Part shown: one piece after another, positions 30,477 through 40,366 of the stretch
How the letters are laid out: the number at the start of each line of letters is the position of its first letter
Numbering within the stretch: position 1 is the stretch's first letter
Source: Aurantimonas aggregata
Lineage (GTDB): Bacteria; Pseudomonadota; Alphaproteobacteria; Rhizobiales; Rhizobiaceae
Reading direction: 5' to 3'
Assembly (NCBI RefSeq): GCF_010500835.1
Contig: NZ_JAAAMJ010000003.1
Coordinates: forward strand, 186,001-250,000
Length of the DNA: 64,000 nucleotides
The notes under the pieces: model-generated
Told to the model about the DNA's origin: nothing
Seen by the model: only the letters and a program-made list of their open reading frames with translations
Database searches by the model: none
Program-made: the position numbers and the translations under genes

Positions 30477-30660
30477 GGATATCTCCTTCGTGTTGAAGGA
30501 CGAAACAGTAAGCCGTTCGGTTCCGCGGCTTCCCCGCCTGACTTCTTGCCCGGGCATCGATCCGGTTCCTGGGACGTTTACCGGCCGCGGCCTTGAGCTT
30601 TGCGTCCCGGCAGGTACTAATCGCGCCGAGAGCCATGCCGGCTCTATGGGAGGATCATGC

Positions 30661-31611
30661 ATGAAGATTTTCAACCGGCTTGCCGGGACCGCCATCGTCG
30701 CAGCGCTTGCCTTCGCGCCCGCCAGCGCCTCGGCGCAGCAGTTCATCAACGTCCTGACCGGCGGCACGTCGGGCGTCTACTATCCGCTCGGCGTCGCGCT
30801 GGCGAAGATCTACGGCGAGAACATCGAGGGTGTGAAGACCCAGGTGCAGGCCACCAAGGCGTCCGTCGAGAACATCAACCTGATCGCCCAGGGGCGCGGC
30901 GAGATCGGCTTCGCGCTCGGCGATTCCGTCAAGGCGGCCGTCGAAGGCGACACCGATGCGGGTTTCCAGGCGCCGGTCGAGAACCTGCGCGCCATCGCCG
31001 CGATCTATCCGAATTTCGTGCAGATCGTCGCTTCACGTGAGTCAGGCGTCACGGATCTCGCGGGCCTCAAGGGCAAGGGCCTCTCAGTCGGCGCACCGGC
31101 GTCCGGCACCGAGCTCAACGCGCGGGCGATCTTCGAGGCGGCCGGGATGAGCTACGACGATCTCAGCAAGACCGAGTATCTGCCCTTCGCCGAATCGGTG
31201 GAGCTGATCAAGAACCGCCAGCTCGACGCCACGCTGCAGTCGGCCGGGCTGGGCGTCGCCTCGATCCGCGATCTCGCCTCGTCGCTGCCGATCAACGTCG
31301 TGTCGGTCCCGGCCGAGATCGCCGAGACGCTCGGCGCGCCGTTCCAGGCAGCCGAGATTCCGGCCGGCACCTACGAGGGCCAGGACGCGGCGGTGCCGAC
31401 GCTGGCGATCACCAACATCCTCGTCACCTCGAGCGATGTCGACGAGGAACTCGTCTACCAGATGACCAAGCAGCTCTTCGAGCACATCCCGGACCTCGTC
31501 GCGGCGCATAACGCGGCGACGGCGATCGACCCGGCGACGGCGGCGAAGAACCTGCCGGCACCGCTGCATCCGGGCGCCGAGCGCTACTTCAAGGAAGCCG
31601 GCCTGCTCTAG
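30661..31611 (+). CDS. TAXI family TRAP transporter solute-binding protein
   Basis: Periplasmic binding protein of 316 residues. A signal peptide (LAGTAIVAALAFAPASASA, cut before QQF) is followed by the TAXI signature INVLTGGTSGVYYPLGVALAKIY. TAXI-TRAP systems import organic acids such as glutamate or C4-dicarboxylates by ion-coupled secondary transport; the ligand here is unknown. GGGAGG precedes the ATG. The gene is followed by a hairpin and the fused permease. Confidence 0.92.
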   Translation: MKIFNRLAGTAIVAALAFAPASASAQQFINVLTGGTSGVYYPLGVALAKIYGENIEGVKTQVQATKASVENINLIAQGRGEIGFALGDSVKAAVEGDTDAGFQAPVENLRAIAAIYPNFVQIVASRESGVTDLAGLKGKGLSVGAPASGTELNARAIFEAAGMSYDDLSKTEYLPFAESVELIKNRQLDATLQSAGLGVASIRDLASSLPINVVSVPAEIAETLGAPFQAAEIPAGTYEGQDAAVPTLAITNILVTSSDVDEELVYQMTKQLFEHIPDLVAAHNAATAIDPATAAKNLPAPLHPGAERYFKEAGLL

Positions 31612-31620
31612 GCCCCTCCC

Positions 31621-31660
31621 GCCCCCGGCCAGGCCTCGATCGACAGGTCCGGCCGGGGGC
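31621..31660 (+). terminator. intercistronic hairpin after the TAXI binding-protein gene
   Basis: A perfect 10-bp GC stem (GCCCCCGGCC / GGCCGGGGGC) with a 20-base loop lies ten bases after the binding-protein stop and before the permease gene. It has only a short T run. Such structures usually let binding protein exceed permease by partial termination or mRNA protection. Confidence 0.55.
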
Positions 31661-31721
31661 ATTTGCGCCCTTCCGCCCGCGTCGCTAATGTCCCGCGCGA
31701 CAAGGGTTCGGAGAGATTCGC

Positions 31722-33914
31722 ATGACCAGCCAGAGCGCTGCCCACAAGCCGGACGGGGCGGAGACCGGCGGCGGCGAGAACGCCGAGCTGCAGGATCCGC
31801 TCGCCTCGGCCTTTCCCGCCAGCCTCGAAGGCAGGATCCTCTTCGCGATCGCCTTCCTGTTCTCGATCTTCCAGCTTGCCACCGCCGCGCATCTCCTCGA
31901 CATGCCGTCGCAGATCGTGCGGGCGATCCATGTCGGCTTCCTCTGCCTGCTCGGCCTGCCGCTCGTCGCCGCCATCAGGGGCGACAGCGTCCCGGTGCGG
32001 GCGGTGTTCTGGGCGCTCGGCGTGCTCGGGATGGCCGTCGCCGCCTACCAGTGGTGGGAATACCGCGCGCTGATCTTCCGCGCCGGCCTGCCGCTGCCGA
32101 CCGATACGGTGGTCGGCGTCGGCGCCCTCGTCATCCTGTTCGTCGCCACATGGCGGATCATGGGCCCTGCGCTGCCGATCATCGCCGGCGCGTTCCTCGC
32201 CTACTGCCTGTTCGGCAACTATCTGCCGTCGCCCTTCGTGACCCGCGGCTATTCCTTCTCGCAGGTCATCGACCACATGGCCTTCGGCACCGAGGGCATC
32301 TACGGCATCCCGACCTACGTCTCCTCCACCTACATCTTCCTGTTCATCCTGTTCGGCTCATTCCTCGAGCGCGCCGGCATGATCAAGCTGTTCACCGACG
32401 TCTCGCTCGGCCTCGTCGGCGGGGCGCGCGGTGGCGCGGCGAAGGTGGCGGTGATCTCCTCCGGCCTGATGGGCACGATCTCCGGCTCCGGCGTCGCCAA
32501 TGTCGTGACGACCGGCCAGTTCACCATCCCGCTGATGAAGCGCTTCGGCTACAAGCCGGCCTTTGCCGGCGGCGTCGAGGCGACCGCCTCGATGGGCGGG
32601 CAGATCATGCCGCCGGTAATGGGCGCCGTCGCCTTCATCATGGCCGAGACGCTGAACGTGCCCTATGCCGCCGTCGTTCAGGCGGCGATCATCCCGGCGG
32701 TCCTTTATTTCGGCTCGGTGTTCTGGATGGTGCATCTGGAGGCCGGCAAGCGCGGCCTGATGGGCCTGACGCGGGCCGAACTGCCCTCGCCGCTCAAGGC
32801 GCTGCGCGAGGGCTGGTACCTGTTGCTGCCGCTCGGCGTCCTCGTCTGGCTGCTGTTCTCCGGCTACACGCCGCTCTATGCCGGCACGATCGGCCTGGCG
32901 CTGACGGCGCTCCTGATCATCGGGGCACCGCTCGCCGGGCGGATCTCCGTCCAGGCCCTGCGCTACGTCTTCTGGATCGGGCTCGGCGTGTCGGCCGCCT
33001 CGTTCTTCCAGTACGGCATCATGCCGGTGGCGGTGACGCTGGTGGTGCTGATGCTGCTTGCCGCCCTCTTCCGCGGCGGCCGCGAGACGCTGCTGCTCAC
33101 CCGCGACGCGCTCGCCGAGGGCGCCAAGACGGCGCTGCCGGTCGGTATCGCCTGCGCCATCGTCGGCATCATCGTCGGCACGATGACGCTGACCGGCGTC
33201 GCCAACACGTTCGGCCAGTTCATCGTGGCGGTCGGCGACAACTCGCTGTTCCTGTCGCTGGTGCTGACGATGATCACCTGCCTGATTCTCGGCATGGGGA
33301 TCCCGACCATCCCCAACTACATCATCACCGCCTCGATCGCCGGCCCGGCGCTGCTGGCGCTCGGCGTGCCGCTGATCGTCAGCCACATGTTCGTGTTCTA
33401 TTTCGGCATCCTCGCCGACCTGACGCCGCCGGTGGCGCTCGCCTGCTACGCAGCCGCACCGATCGCCAAGGCCCCGGGGCTGCAGATCTCGTTCCAGGCC
33501 GTGAAGGTGGCGCTGGCCGGCTTCGTCATCCCGTTCATGGCGGTCTACACGCCGGCGCTGATGATGCAGGACGGCGGGCCGCTCAGTGACGCGATCGGCT
33601 TCTGGCCGGCCGTAATCTACATCGTCTTCAAGGCGTCGCTGTCGATCGCGCTGTGGGGCGCGGCGGCGATCGGCTTCCTGTTGATGCCGCTGAAATGGTG
33701 GGAGCGGATCGTCGCCACCGTCGCCGCCTTCACGCTGGTCGCGGCACTGCCGATCACCGACGAGATCGGCTTCGGCCTGTCGGCCGCCTTCATCGCCTGG
33801 CACGTCTACCAGCGGCGGCGGCACGGCGCGCCGGCGATCGCCAACCAGACCGGCGGCGGCACGACGCCGCGCGCAGCGGCCTCCGCCGACGAGCGCGTCT
33901 CCGCCGCGCAATGA
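31722..33914 (+). CDS. TRAP transporter fused permease (DctQM type)
   Basis: Inner-membrane permease of 730 residues in which the small (4-TM) and large (12-TM) subunits are fused, as usual for TAXI-TRAP systems. The large-subunit signature is seen at GLMGTISGSGVANVVTTGQFTIPLMKRFG-type sequence and the second-repeat IGMGIPTIPNYIITAS-like segment. GGAGAG precedes the ATG at 31722. The stop overlaps the next start as ATGA. Confidence 0.93.
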   Translation: MTSQSAAHKPDGAETGGGENAELQDPLASAFPASLEGRILFAIAFLFSIFQLATAAHLLDMPSQIVRAIHVGFLCLLGLPLVAAIRGDSVPVRAVFWALGVLGMAVAAYQWWEYRALIFRAGLPLPTDTVVGVGALVILFVATWRIMGPALPIIAGAFLAYCLFGNYLPSPFVTRGYSFSQVIDHMAFGTEGIYGIPTYVSSTYIFLFILFGSFLERAGMIKLFTDVSLGLVGGARGGAAKVAVISSGLMGTISGSGVANVVTTGQFTIPLMKRFGYKPAFAGGVEATASMGGQIMPPVMGAVAFIMAETLNVPYAAVVQAAIIPAVLYFGSVFWMVHLEAGKRGLMGLTRAELPSPLKALREGWYLLLPLGVLVWLLFSGYTPLYAGTIGLALTALLIIGAPLAGRISVQALRYVFWIGLGVSAASFFQYGIMPVAVTLVVLMLLAALFRGGRETLLLTRDALAEGAKTALPVGIACAIVGIIVGTMTLTGVANTFGQFIVAVGDNSLFLSLVLTMITCLILGMGIPTIPNYIITASIAGPALLALGVPLIVSHMFVFYFGILADLTPPVALACYAAAPIAKAPGLQISFQAVKVALAGFVIPFMAVYTPALMMQDGGPLSDAIGFWPAVIYIVFKASLSIALWGAAAIGFLLMPLKWWERIVATVAAFTLVAALPITDEIGFGLSAAFIAWHVYQRRRHGAPAIANQTGGGTTPRAAASADERVSAAQ

Positions 33915-34309
33915 TCTGCATCCTTGCCGCCGGCAAGGCGCTGACGCTGGCGGCGTCCGCCTTCACCCTCGCCTGGACGCATTCGGTCGAGAAGACCTTG
34001 TGGGAAGAGAGCTGGACCGCCGGTCCGGCGGGCCTGACGGTGGTCGAAGGCCAGATCGCCGGCTCGGGCGCCGGCATGGAGCCGCCACCGGACGCGGTGC
34101 GCGAGGGCGATGCGTATGTCTACCGGCCGAGCGTGCCAGCGATCCCGGAGCTGGTATTGGCGGCATCGGGCGCGACCGGGTCGGGCTGGACGCTCTGTCC
34201 GGCAGGCGGCGGGGCGGCTTCCTGCCTCACGCTCGGGGCGGAGCCGGGGCCGCCGATCACCGTGCGCTGGTGCGATTTGCCCCTCGGCAGCGGTTCGGCA
34301 CCGCGCTAA
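33911..34309 (+). CDS. DUF1850 family protein
   Basis: Small protein of 132 residues, starting in the ATGA overlap with the TRAP permease. It has an N-terminal hydrophobic stretch (AGKALTLAASAFTLAWTHSVEK) and the family's conserved THSVEKTLWEE. DUF1850 genes regularly accompany TAXI-TRAP permeases, so a role in assembly or function of that transporter is likely but unproven. Two C-terminal Cys-containing segments (TLCPAGGGAASC) may form a disulfide. Confidence 0.85.
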   Translation: MICILAAGKALTLAASAFTLAWTHSVEKTLWEESWTAGPAGLTVVEGQIAGSGAGMEPPPDAVREGDAYVYRPSVPAIPELVLAASGATGSGWTLCPAGGGAASCLTLGAEPGPPITVRWCDLPLGSGSAPR

Positions 34310-34345
34310 GTCAGCGACAATGCGAAGAAGCCAGGAGCCCGCTTC

Positions 34346-34777
34346 ATGTCATTCACCGGCGCGATCCTGTCGGCCCTTTCCCAGTACGCGACGTTTCGCG
34401 GCCGGGCCCAGCGCGCCGAGTTCTGGTGGTTCGTGCTGTTCGCGCTCCTCGGCAATCTGGTTCTCTTCATCGTCGACGGGCTCATCGTCGGCCCGATCCT
34501 CGGCTATCCGGTGTTTTCGCTCGAGGGTGCGCAGCCGGCCGAATCGTTGTTCAGCCTCGCGATCCTTCTGCCAGGGCTCGCCGTCGGCGCCCGCCGCATG
34601 CACGATACCGGCCGCTCGGGCTGGTGGTGGCTGATCAACCTCGTGCCGGTGGTCGGCTGGGGCATCTATCTCTATTTCGCCAGCCAGCCCGGCGAGAGGG
34701 CGATCAACGCCTATGGCCCGCCGCCGCCTGCAGCGGGCACCCCGCGCCCGTCCCGGCGGCCATCACGGCGTTCATAG
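34346..34777 (+). CDS. DUF805 family membrane protein
   Basis: Inner-membrane protein of 143 residues. The DUF805 pattern is clear: YATFRGRAQRAEFWWFVLF near the start, then ARRMHDTGRSGWWWLINLVPVVG, with four hydrophobic helices and a short Pro/Arg tail. It lies 36 bases after DUF1850 and may be co-transcribed. The function is unknown. Confidence 0.87.
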   Translation: MSFTGAILSALSQYATFRGRAQRAEFWWFVLFALLGNLVLFIVDGLIVGPILGYPVFSLEGAQPAESLFSLAILLPGLAVGARRMHDTGRSGWWWLINLVPVVGWGIYLYFASQPGERAINAYGPPPPAAGTPRPSRRPSRRS

Positions 34778-34781
34778 CCGC

Positions 34782-36473
34782 CTAGCGCTGCGCGTCCCGC
34801 CAGCCGGGATTCATCCAGGGCTGCTTGTCCGGCTGCGGCGCCAGCATGCCTTCGCCGAGAATGTGGTCGGCGGCCTTCTCGCCGACCATGATCGACGGGC
34901 CGTTGAGGTTGCCGTTGGTGATGCGCGGGAAGATCGAGGAATCGGCGAGGCGCAGATTCTGCGTGCCGATCACCCGGCATTCCGGATCGACCACGGCGTC
35001 CGGATCGCCAACCGCGCCCATGCGCGCCGCGCCGCACGGGTGATAGGCGCTCTCGGCATGCTCGGCGATGAAGCCGTCGAGCGCCTCGTCGCTCTGGAGC
35101 GCATCGCCCGGCTGGATTTCGGCCCCGCGATAGGCGTCGAAGACCGGCTGGCCGAAGATCTCCCGGGTCAACCGGATCGCCTGGCGGAACTCCGCGAAGT
35201 CGTCTGGATGCGACATGTAGTTGAAGCGGATCGCCGGTGGCTCGGACGGGTCGCTGCTCTTCAGCCGGATATGGCCGCGCGACTTGGAGCGCATCGGCCC
35301 GACATGCGCCTGGAAGCCATGGCCGGCCGCCGCCGCCTGGCCGTCATAGCGGATCGCGCCGGGCAGGAAGTGATACTGGATGTCCGGGTACTCGATCCCG
35401 GGGGCGGAGCGGATGAAGCCCGCCGCCTCGAAATGGTTGGTGGCGCCGTGGCCGGTATGCAGCATCATCCATTCGAGCCCGACCCGGCCCTTGCCGAACA
35501 GGTTGAGATAGCCGTTCAGGGTAATCGGCTGGGTGCAGGACTGCTGGATGTAGAGCTCCAGATGGTCCTGCAGATTGCTGCCGACGCCGGGGCGCGGCAG
35601 GCGGGCGTCGATGCCGACGCGGCCGAGATCGGCGGGATCGCCAATGCCCGAATGCATCAGCAGCAGCGGCGAGTTGATCGCGCCGGCGGCGAGCACCACC
35701 TCGCGCCGCGCCTTGACGAGGCCTTTGCGGCCGGCGCCGCGCAGGCCGGGGCGGGAGATTTCGACCCCCTTGGCGCGCAGGTCCCCATCGCCGCTCTCGA
35801 AGGCGACCCGCAGGGCGTTGCCATGCAGAAGCCGGCAATTGCCGCGGGCGATGGCGGGCCTCAGATAGGCGTTGGCGGCGGACCAGCGGCGCCCGCGCCA
35901 GATCGTCTGCTGCATCGGGCCGAAGCCCTCCTGCGCGTAGCCGTTGTAATCGTCGGTCACCGGGTAGCCGGCCTCGCGCCCGGCCTCGATGAAGGTCTGG
36001 TAGAGCGGGTTCAGCATGTCGCCGCGCCGCACGTTCAGCGGCCCCTTCGTACCCCGCCAGGCCGGATCGCCGCCCTCGAAGGCCTCCATGCGCTGGAAAT
36101 ACGGGAGCACGTCGGCAAAGCCCCAGCCGTCCGCGCCGGTATCGGCCCAATGGTCGAAATCCTTGGCGTGGCCGCGCACATAGACCATGCCGTTGATCGA
36201 GGACGAGCCGCCGATCACCCGGCCGCGCGGCGTCGCCAGCCGGCGGCCGCCGAGCGCCGGTTCCGGCTCGGCGCGATAGCCCCAGTCGTAGCGGCGCATG
36301 TTCATCGGGAAGGACAGCGCGCCCGGCATCTGGATGAACGGCCCGGCGTCGGTGCCGCCCGCCTCGATCACCACGACGTCGTAGCGGCCCGATTCCGACA
36401 GGCGGTAGGCGAGCGCGGAACCCGCCGAGCCGGACCCCACGACAACGTAATCGGCTTCGTCGACGACCTTCAT
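34782..36473 (-). CDS. betA: choline dehydrogenase / GMC oxidoreductase
   Basis: FAD-dependent GMC oxidoreductase of 563 residues. The ADP-binding motif [12 protein letters not shown] (about 8-19) is followed by the GMC signature [14 protein letters not shown] and the C-terminal active-site His in [10 protein letters not shown] and the NGNLN region. The family oxidises choline to betaine aldehyde at the membrane. Its start overlaps the stop of the BetI-type repressor gene (ATGA), which supports the choline role. betB and betC are not in the window, so the pathway would need genes elsewhere. Confidence 0.88.
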   Translation of the reverse strand: MKVVDEADYVVVGSGSAGSALAYRLSESGRYDVVVIEAGGTDAGPFIQMPGALSFPMNMRRYDWGYRAEPEPALGGRRLATPRGRVIGGSSSINGMVYVRGHAKDFDHWADTGADGWGFADVLPYFQRMEAFEGGDPAWRGTKGPLNVRRGDMLNPLYQTFIEAGREAGYPVTDDYNGYAQEGFGPMQQTIWRGRRWSAANAYLRPAIARGNCRLLHGNALRVAFESGDGDLRAKGVEISRPGLRGAGRKGLVKARREVVLAAGAINSPLLLMHSGIGDPADLGRVGIDARLPRPGVGSNLQDHLELYIQQSCTQPITLNGYLNLFGKGRVGLEWMMLHTGHGATNHFEAAGFIRSAPGIEYPDIQYHFLPGAIRYDGQAAAAGHGFQAHVGPMRSKSRGHIRLKSSDPSEPPAIRFNYMSHPDDFAEFRQAIRLTREIFGQPVFDAYRGAEIQPGDALQSDEALDGFIAEHAESAYHPCGAARMGAVGDPDAVVDPECRVIGTQNLRLADSSIFPRITNGNLNGPSIMVGEKAADHILGEGMLAPQPDKQPWMNPGWRDAQR

Positions 36474-37072
36474 TTCGCACCCATTTCAGCATCGATGTAG
36501 CGTTCGACCATCGCGATGGCCGTGGCCCCGTCCGGAGCGGTGAGCGGCGTCAGCGCCTGGCGCAGCCACACGCCGTCGATCATCGCACCGGCAGCGGCGG
36601 CGACGCCCTGCGCCCGCGGCATGCCGAGCAGCGGCGTCAGCGCCGATACCAGATTGGTTTCCAATCGCCGGAAATACAGCCGCAACAGCCGGGCGGCCTC
36701 GGCCGAGCGGCGGGCATAGAGATAGAACGCCAGCCAGGCAGCGATCGCTTCGCTGACGAACTGGCTCGGGTCGAAGGACGCCTCGATGATCGCCGAGACC
36801 CGCCGGCGCGGGGTCTCAGCCTGCCGGAGCCGGCTGGTGACGCCGGCGCGAAAGCCCTGCAGCAGATGGCGCATGGCGGCGATCAGCAGGTCATCCTTGG
36901 TGCCGAAATAATGATGCACGAGCGCGGGCGACACGCCGGCGCGCGCGGCGATGTCGGCAACGGTCACGTCGAGCGAGCCGGCGGCCTCGATGGCGCCGAT
37001 CGTCGCGACGATCAGCGCTTCGCGCCGCGCTGCCTCGCCGCGACCGTTTCGGGGAATGGAAAGATGGGACAT
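36470..37072 (-). CDS. betI: TetR-family repressor BetI-like
   Basis: Transcriptional repressor of 200 residues. The N-terminal helix-turn-helix is [28 protein letters not shown] (about 36-63), closely following BetI sequence, and the C-terminal ligand domain includes [12 protein letters not shown]. It is expected to block betIA and release on choline. A 22-base inverted repeat lies about 18 bases upstream of its start and is the probable operator. Confidence 0.88.
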   Translation of the reverse strand: MSHLSIPRNGRGEAARREALIVATIGAIEAAGSLDVTVADIAARAGVSPALVHHYFGTKDDLLIAAMRHLLQGFRAGVTSRLRQAETPRRRVSAIIEASFDPSQFVSEAIAAWLAFYLYARRSAEAARLLRLYFRRLETNLVSALTPLLGMPRAQGVAAAAGAMIDGVWLRQALTPLTAPDGATAIAMVERYIDAEMGAK

Positions 37073-37089
37073 GGCCGTAAGATATGGTC

Positions 37090-37111
37090 GTTGATTGATC
37101 AGTCAATCAAC
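37090..37111. promoter_or_regulatory. BetI operator (inverted repeat)
   Basis: GTTGATTGA, four bases (TCAG), TCAATCAAC: a perfect 9-bp dyad just upstream of betI. TTGATTGA/TCAATCAA is the core pattern of known bet operators, so self-repression of betIA is the simplest reading. Confidence 0.8.
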
Positions 37112-37234
37112 GTTGCGACCGAAACGCGATGGCTGCGCTGCAGTGCCGCATCGCCCCTGTTCAAGCGGCGGGCGCCCCGCCTATGATCGTCGGGCCAAGG
37201 CGCTCGATGCGCCGATCCCACGGAAGGATGTGAC

Positions 37235-38836
37235 ATGCGGCTTCTCTTCAGCACCGCCGCCGCCCTCGCGATCGTCGCGGCGGCCGGCGGTATCGCGCGC
37301 GCCGAGTTTCGACTGACGATCCTGCACACCAACGACTTCCACAGCCGGATCGAGCCGATCAACAAATACGATTCCACCTGCTCGGCGGAGGAAGCGACGG
37401 CCGACGAATGCTTCGGTGGCTCGGCGCGGCTGTTCACCGCCATCAGGGCGGCGCGCGAATCCGCCACGAACCCGATCCTCGTCGATGGCGGCGACCAGTT
37501 CCAGGGCTCGCTCTTCTACAACCAGTACAAGGGCGCGGCCGCGGCGGAGATGATGAACGCCATCGGCTACGACGCCATGACGGTCGGCAACCACGAGTTC
37601 GACGACGGGCCCGAGGTGCTGCGCGCCTTCATCGAGGCGGTGGACTTCCCGATCCTCCTCGCCAATGCCGATGTCAGCAAGGAGCCGGAACTCGCCGAGA
37701 CGCTGAAGCCCTCTACGGTGATCGAGCGGGACGGCGAGAAGATCGGCCTCGTCGGCGTCACCCCGGTCGACACGGCGGAACTGTCGAGCCCCGGCCCGAA
37801 CATCACCTTCGAGGAGCCGGTCGCCGCGCTCACCGAGGCGGTGAAGGCGCTGACCGACCAGGGCGTCGACAAGATTGTCGTGCTCAGCCATTCCGGCTAC
37901 GAGGCCGACCAGCGCATCGCCGCCGCCGTCCCCGGCATCGACGTCATCGTCGGCGGCCATTCGCACACGCTGCTCGCCAACAACGACGACAAGGCCGCCG
38001 GTCCCTACCCGACGATGGTCGAGGGCCCCGACGGCCATGACGTGCCGATCGTCCAGGCCTATGCCTACGGCAAGTATCTCGGCGAACTCGTCGTCATGTT
38101 CGACGATGCCGGCGTGGTCACCGAGGCGAGCGGCACGCCGCTGATCATGAACGGCACGATCCCGCAGGATTCCACCCTTCTCGCCCGCATCGACGAGCTG
38201 GCGAAGCCGCTGGAAGCGATCCGCACCGAGGTGGTCGCCAGCACGGCGGCGCCGCTCGACGGCTCGCGCGAGGTCTGCCGGGTCAGCGAATGCAGCATGG
38301 GCAATCTCGTCGCCGACGCGATGCTCGACCGGGTGCGTGACCAGGGCGCCAGCCTCGCCATCACCAATGGCGGCGGGCTGCGCGCCTCGATCGACCAGGG
38401 CGAGGTGACGATGGGCGAGGTGCTGACGGTGCTGCCGTTCCAGAACACGCTCTCGACCTTCAAGCTGACCGGCGCCGATATCAAGGCGGCGCTGGAGAAC
38501 GGCGTCTCGCAGGTCGAGGAGGGCGGCGGGCGCTTCCCGCAGGTGTCGGGCCTGAAATTCACCTGGTCGAAAACCGCCGCACCCGGCAGCCGCATCGACT
38601 CGGTCGAGGTCAAGGAGGGCGATGCCTTCGTGCCGCTCGATCCGGCAAAGACCTATCTCGTCGTGTCCAACAACTTCCTGCGCGGCGGCGGCGACGGCTA
38701 CAGCGTCTTCGCCGAGAAGGGCCTCGAAGCCTACGATTACGGTCCGACCCTGGAGGACGTGGTCGCCGCCTATCTCAGCCGCGACACGGCGCCCTACGAG
38801 CCCTACACCGACGGTCGCATCACCGCGGCCGAATAG
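37235..38836 (+). CDS. secreted 5'-nucleotidase / metallophosphoesterase (UshA-like)
   Basis: Periplasmic enzyme of 533 residues. The signal peptide (LLFSTAAALAIVAAAGGIARA) precedes the calcineurin-like domain with LHTNDFHSR, VDGGDQFQGS, VGNHEFDDG and GGHSHTLL metal motifs. The 5'-nucleotidase C-terminal substrate domain includes TNGGGLRASI and NNFLRGGGDGYSVF. It dephosphorylates extracellular nucleotides to supply nucleosides and phosphate. GGAAGG precedes the ATG. It is divergent from betI. Confidence 0.93.
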   Translation: MRLLFSTAAALAIVAAAGGIARAEFRLTILHTNDFHSRIEPINKYDSTCSAEEATADECFGGSARLFTAIRAARESATNPILVDGGDQFQGSLFYNQYKGAAAAEMMNAIGYDAMTVGNHEFDDGPEVLRAFIEAVDFPILLANADVSKEPELAETLKPSTVIERDGEKIGLVGVTPVDTAELSSPGPNITFEEPVAALTEAVKALTDQGVDKIVVLSHSGYEADQRIAAAVPGIDVIVGGHSHTLLANNDDKAAGPYPTMVEGPDGHDVPIVQAYAYGKYLGELVVMFDDAGVVTEASGTPLIMNGTIPQDSTLLARIDELAKPLEAIRTEVVASTAAPLDGSREVCRVSECSMGNLVADAMLDRVRDQGASLAITNGGGLRASIDQGEVTMGEVLTVLPFQNTLSTFKLTGADIKAALENGVSQVEEGGGRFPQVSGLKFTWSKTAAPGSRIDSVEVKEGDAFVPLDPAKTYLVVSNNFLRGGGDGYSVFAEKGLEAYDYGPTLEDVVAAYLSRDTAPYEPYTDGRITAAE

Positions 38837-38923
38837 TCCGGGACGGCTGGCGCCTAGCCGGGCGGCCGCATCCGTAATTGCTATGCCGGATGCGCCGCTG
38901 GCGGATCCGGCACGGGGGGAACG

Positions 38924-39499
38924 ATGAACCGTGCAGGAAACCGGATCGGCTGGCGCCACGCGCTCGCCGCGACAGCGATCGTCGCCGCCACGGCGGCGGT
39001 CCTCCTGTGGATGGGACGGCTGCCGATCTGCGAATGCGGAACGGTCAAGCTGTGGCACGGCGCGGTCGTCAGCTCGGAGAACTCCCAGCATCTGTCGGAC
39101 TGGTATTCCCCGTCGCACCTCATCCACGGCTTCCTGTTCTATCTTGCCACCTGGCTGCTGCTGCCGCGCCTGTCGCTCGGCGGGCGGCTGATCCCGGCGC
39201 TGCTGCTGGAATGCGCCTGGGAGATCGCCGAGAACACCGATGCGGTCATCCAGCGCTACCGCGAGGCGACCATTGCGCTGGACTATTTCGGCGACAGCGT
39301 CGTCAACTCCGTCGCCGATATCGGCTTCATGGTGCTCGGCTTCTGGCTCGCCAGCCGGCTGCCGGTGTGGCTCACCGTGGCGATCGCTGTGGTCTTCGAG
39401 CTGTTCACCCTGTGGTGGATCCGGGACAATCTCACCCTCAACGTGCTGATGCTGGTCTGGCCGGTGGATGCGGTGCGGACCTGGCAGGGCGGCGGGTAA
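38924..39499 (+). CDS. UPF0314 / DUF2585 family membrane protein
   Basis: Inner-membrane protein of 191 residues. Conserved blocks are [31 protein letters not shown] and [11 protein letters not shown], with about five hydrophobic helices. The family is largely restricted to alphaproteobacteria and has no known function. The motifs with conserved Glu, Asp and His in membrane segments suggest an enzyme or metal site, but this is only an inference. Confidence 0.88.
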   Translation: MNRAGNRIGWRHALAATAIVAATAAVLLWMGRLPICECGTVKLWHGAVVSSENSQHLSDWYSPSHLIHGFLFYLATWLLLPRLSLGGRLIPALLLECAWEIAENTDAVIQRYREATIALDYFGDSVVNSVADIGFMVLGFWLASRLPVWLTVAIAVVFELFTLWWIRDNLTLNVLMLVWPVDAVRTWQGGG

Positions 39500-39544
39500 C
39501 AGACCTTTGCGAAAGCCCACGATCTGCCGGACCGGCAAGCCGTA

Positions 39545-39574
39545 TTGACCAAGGCACTATATGTTGATATCAAC
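39545..39574 (+). promoter_or_regulatory. candidate promoter with palindrome upstream of the GST gene
   Basis: TTGACC (39545-39550) is followed by 17 bases and TATCAA (39568-39573), a reasonable sigma-70 pair. The -10 hexamer lies inside the perfect 12-base palindrome GTTGATATCAAC (39563-39574), which could be an operator. It lies about 40 bases upstream of the GST ATG. Confidence 0.4.
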
Positions 39575-39613
39575 TCATCTGCAAGAGAAGCCATCGATCG
39601 TTGGGAGGACGTG

Positions 39614-40291
39614 ATGCCACTAGACCCGCAGGCCGCCGTCGAGATCAGCGCGTTCAGATGGGTGCCGCCCTTCGCGCAGGGCCTGGTCAAGGATCTGCGC
39701 GTCCGCTGGGCGCTGGAGGAAGCCGGCATTCCCTATCGCGTCCGCCTGCTCGACGCGATGGCCGAGCGCCCCGAGGACTATTTCCAGGAACAGCCCTTCG
39801 GCCAGGTGCCGGTCTTCCGTGACGCAGCGGTCCGCCTGTTCGAGAGCGGCGCCATCGTCCTGCATGTCGCCGAAACCGCGCCGGCGCTGATGCCGCGCGA
39901 TCCGGCGGGCCGGGCACGGGCAACGGCCTGGGTGTTCGCCGCCCTCAACAGCATCGAACCGATGGTCTCCGAACTCGGCACGATCGACCTGTTCCATGCC
40001 GATGCCGACTGGGCGCGGATCCGCCGGCCCGAGGTGGAGGCCAAGGTGCGCGGCCGGCTCGGCCGGCTGGCGGACCGGCTCGCTGGCCGTGACTATCTCG
40101 AGGACCGGTTCACCGCCGGCGACCTGATGATGACGACGGTCCTGCGCAATCTGCGCGACACCGACCTCGTGGCCGCCGATCCGGTGCTTGGCCCCTATCA
40201 GGCGCGTTGCGAGGCCCGGCCGGCGTTCAAGCGGGCGCTGGACGCGCAGCTGGCGCCCTTCCGGCAGGCAGAACCCGCCGAGATGGCCTGA
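39614..40291 (+). CDS. glutathione S-transferase family protein
   Basis: GST-like protein of 225 residues. The thioredoxin-like N-domain contains KDLRVRWALEEAGIPYRVRLLD, PFGQVPVF (cis-Pro) and LFESGAIVLHVAE (glutathione-binding Glu-Ser). The helical C-domain has LEDRFTAGDLMMTTVLR. The ATG at 39614 has GGGAGG upstream, which rules out the longer in-frame start. A conjugating or detoxifying role is likely; the substrate is unknown. Confidence 0.9.
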   Translation: MPLDPQAAVEISAFRWVPPFAQGLVKDLRVRWALEEAGIPYRVRLLDAMAERPEDYFQEQPFGQVPVFRDAAVRLFESGAIVLHVAETAPALMPRDPAGRARATAWVFAALNSIEPMVSELGTIDLFHADADWARIRRPEVEAKVRGRLGRLADRLAGRDYLEDRFTAGDLMMTTVLRNLRDTDLVAADPVLGPYQARCEARPAFKRALDAQLAPFRQAEPAEMA

Positions 40292-40366
40292 CAGGCGCCC
40301 TACGATCGCTAAAATTGCCGGCGCGCGGTAACCGGGCCTTAGCGGCTCCGCCGCTACCGTCGGGGC

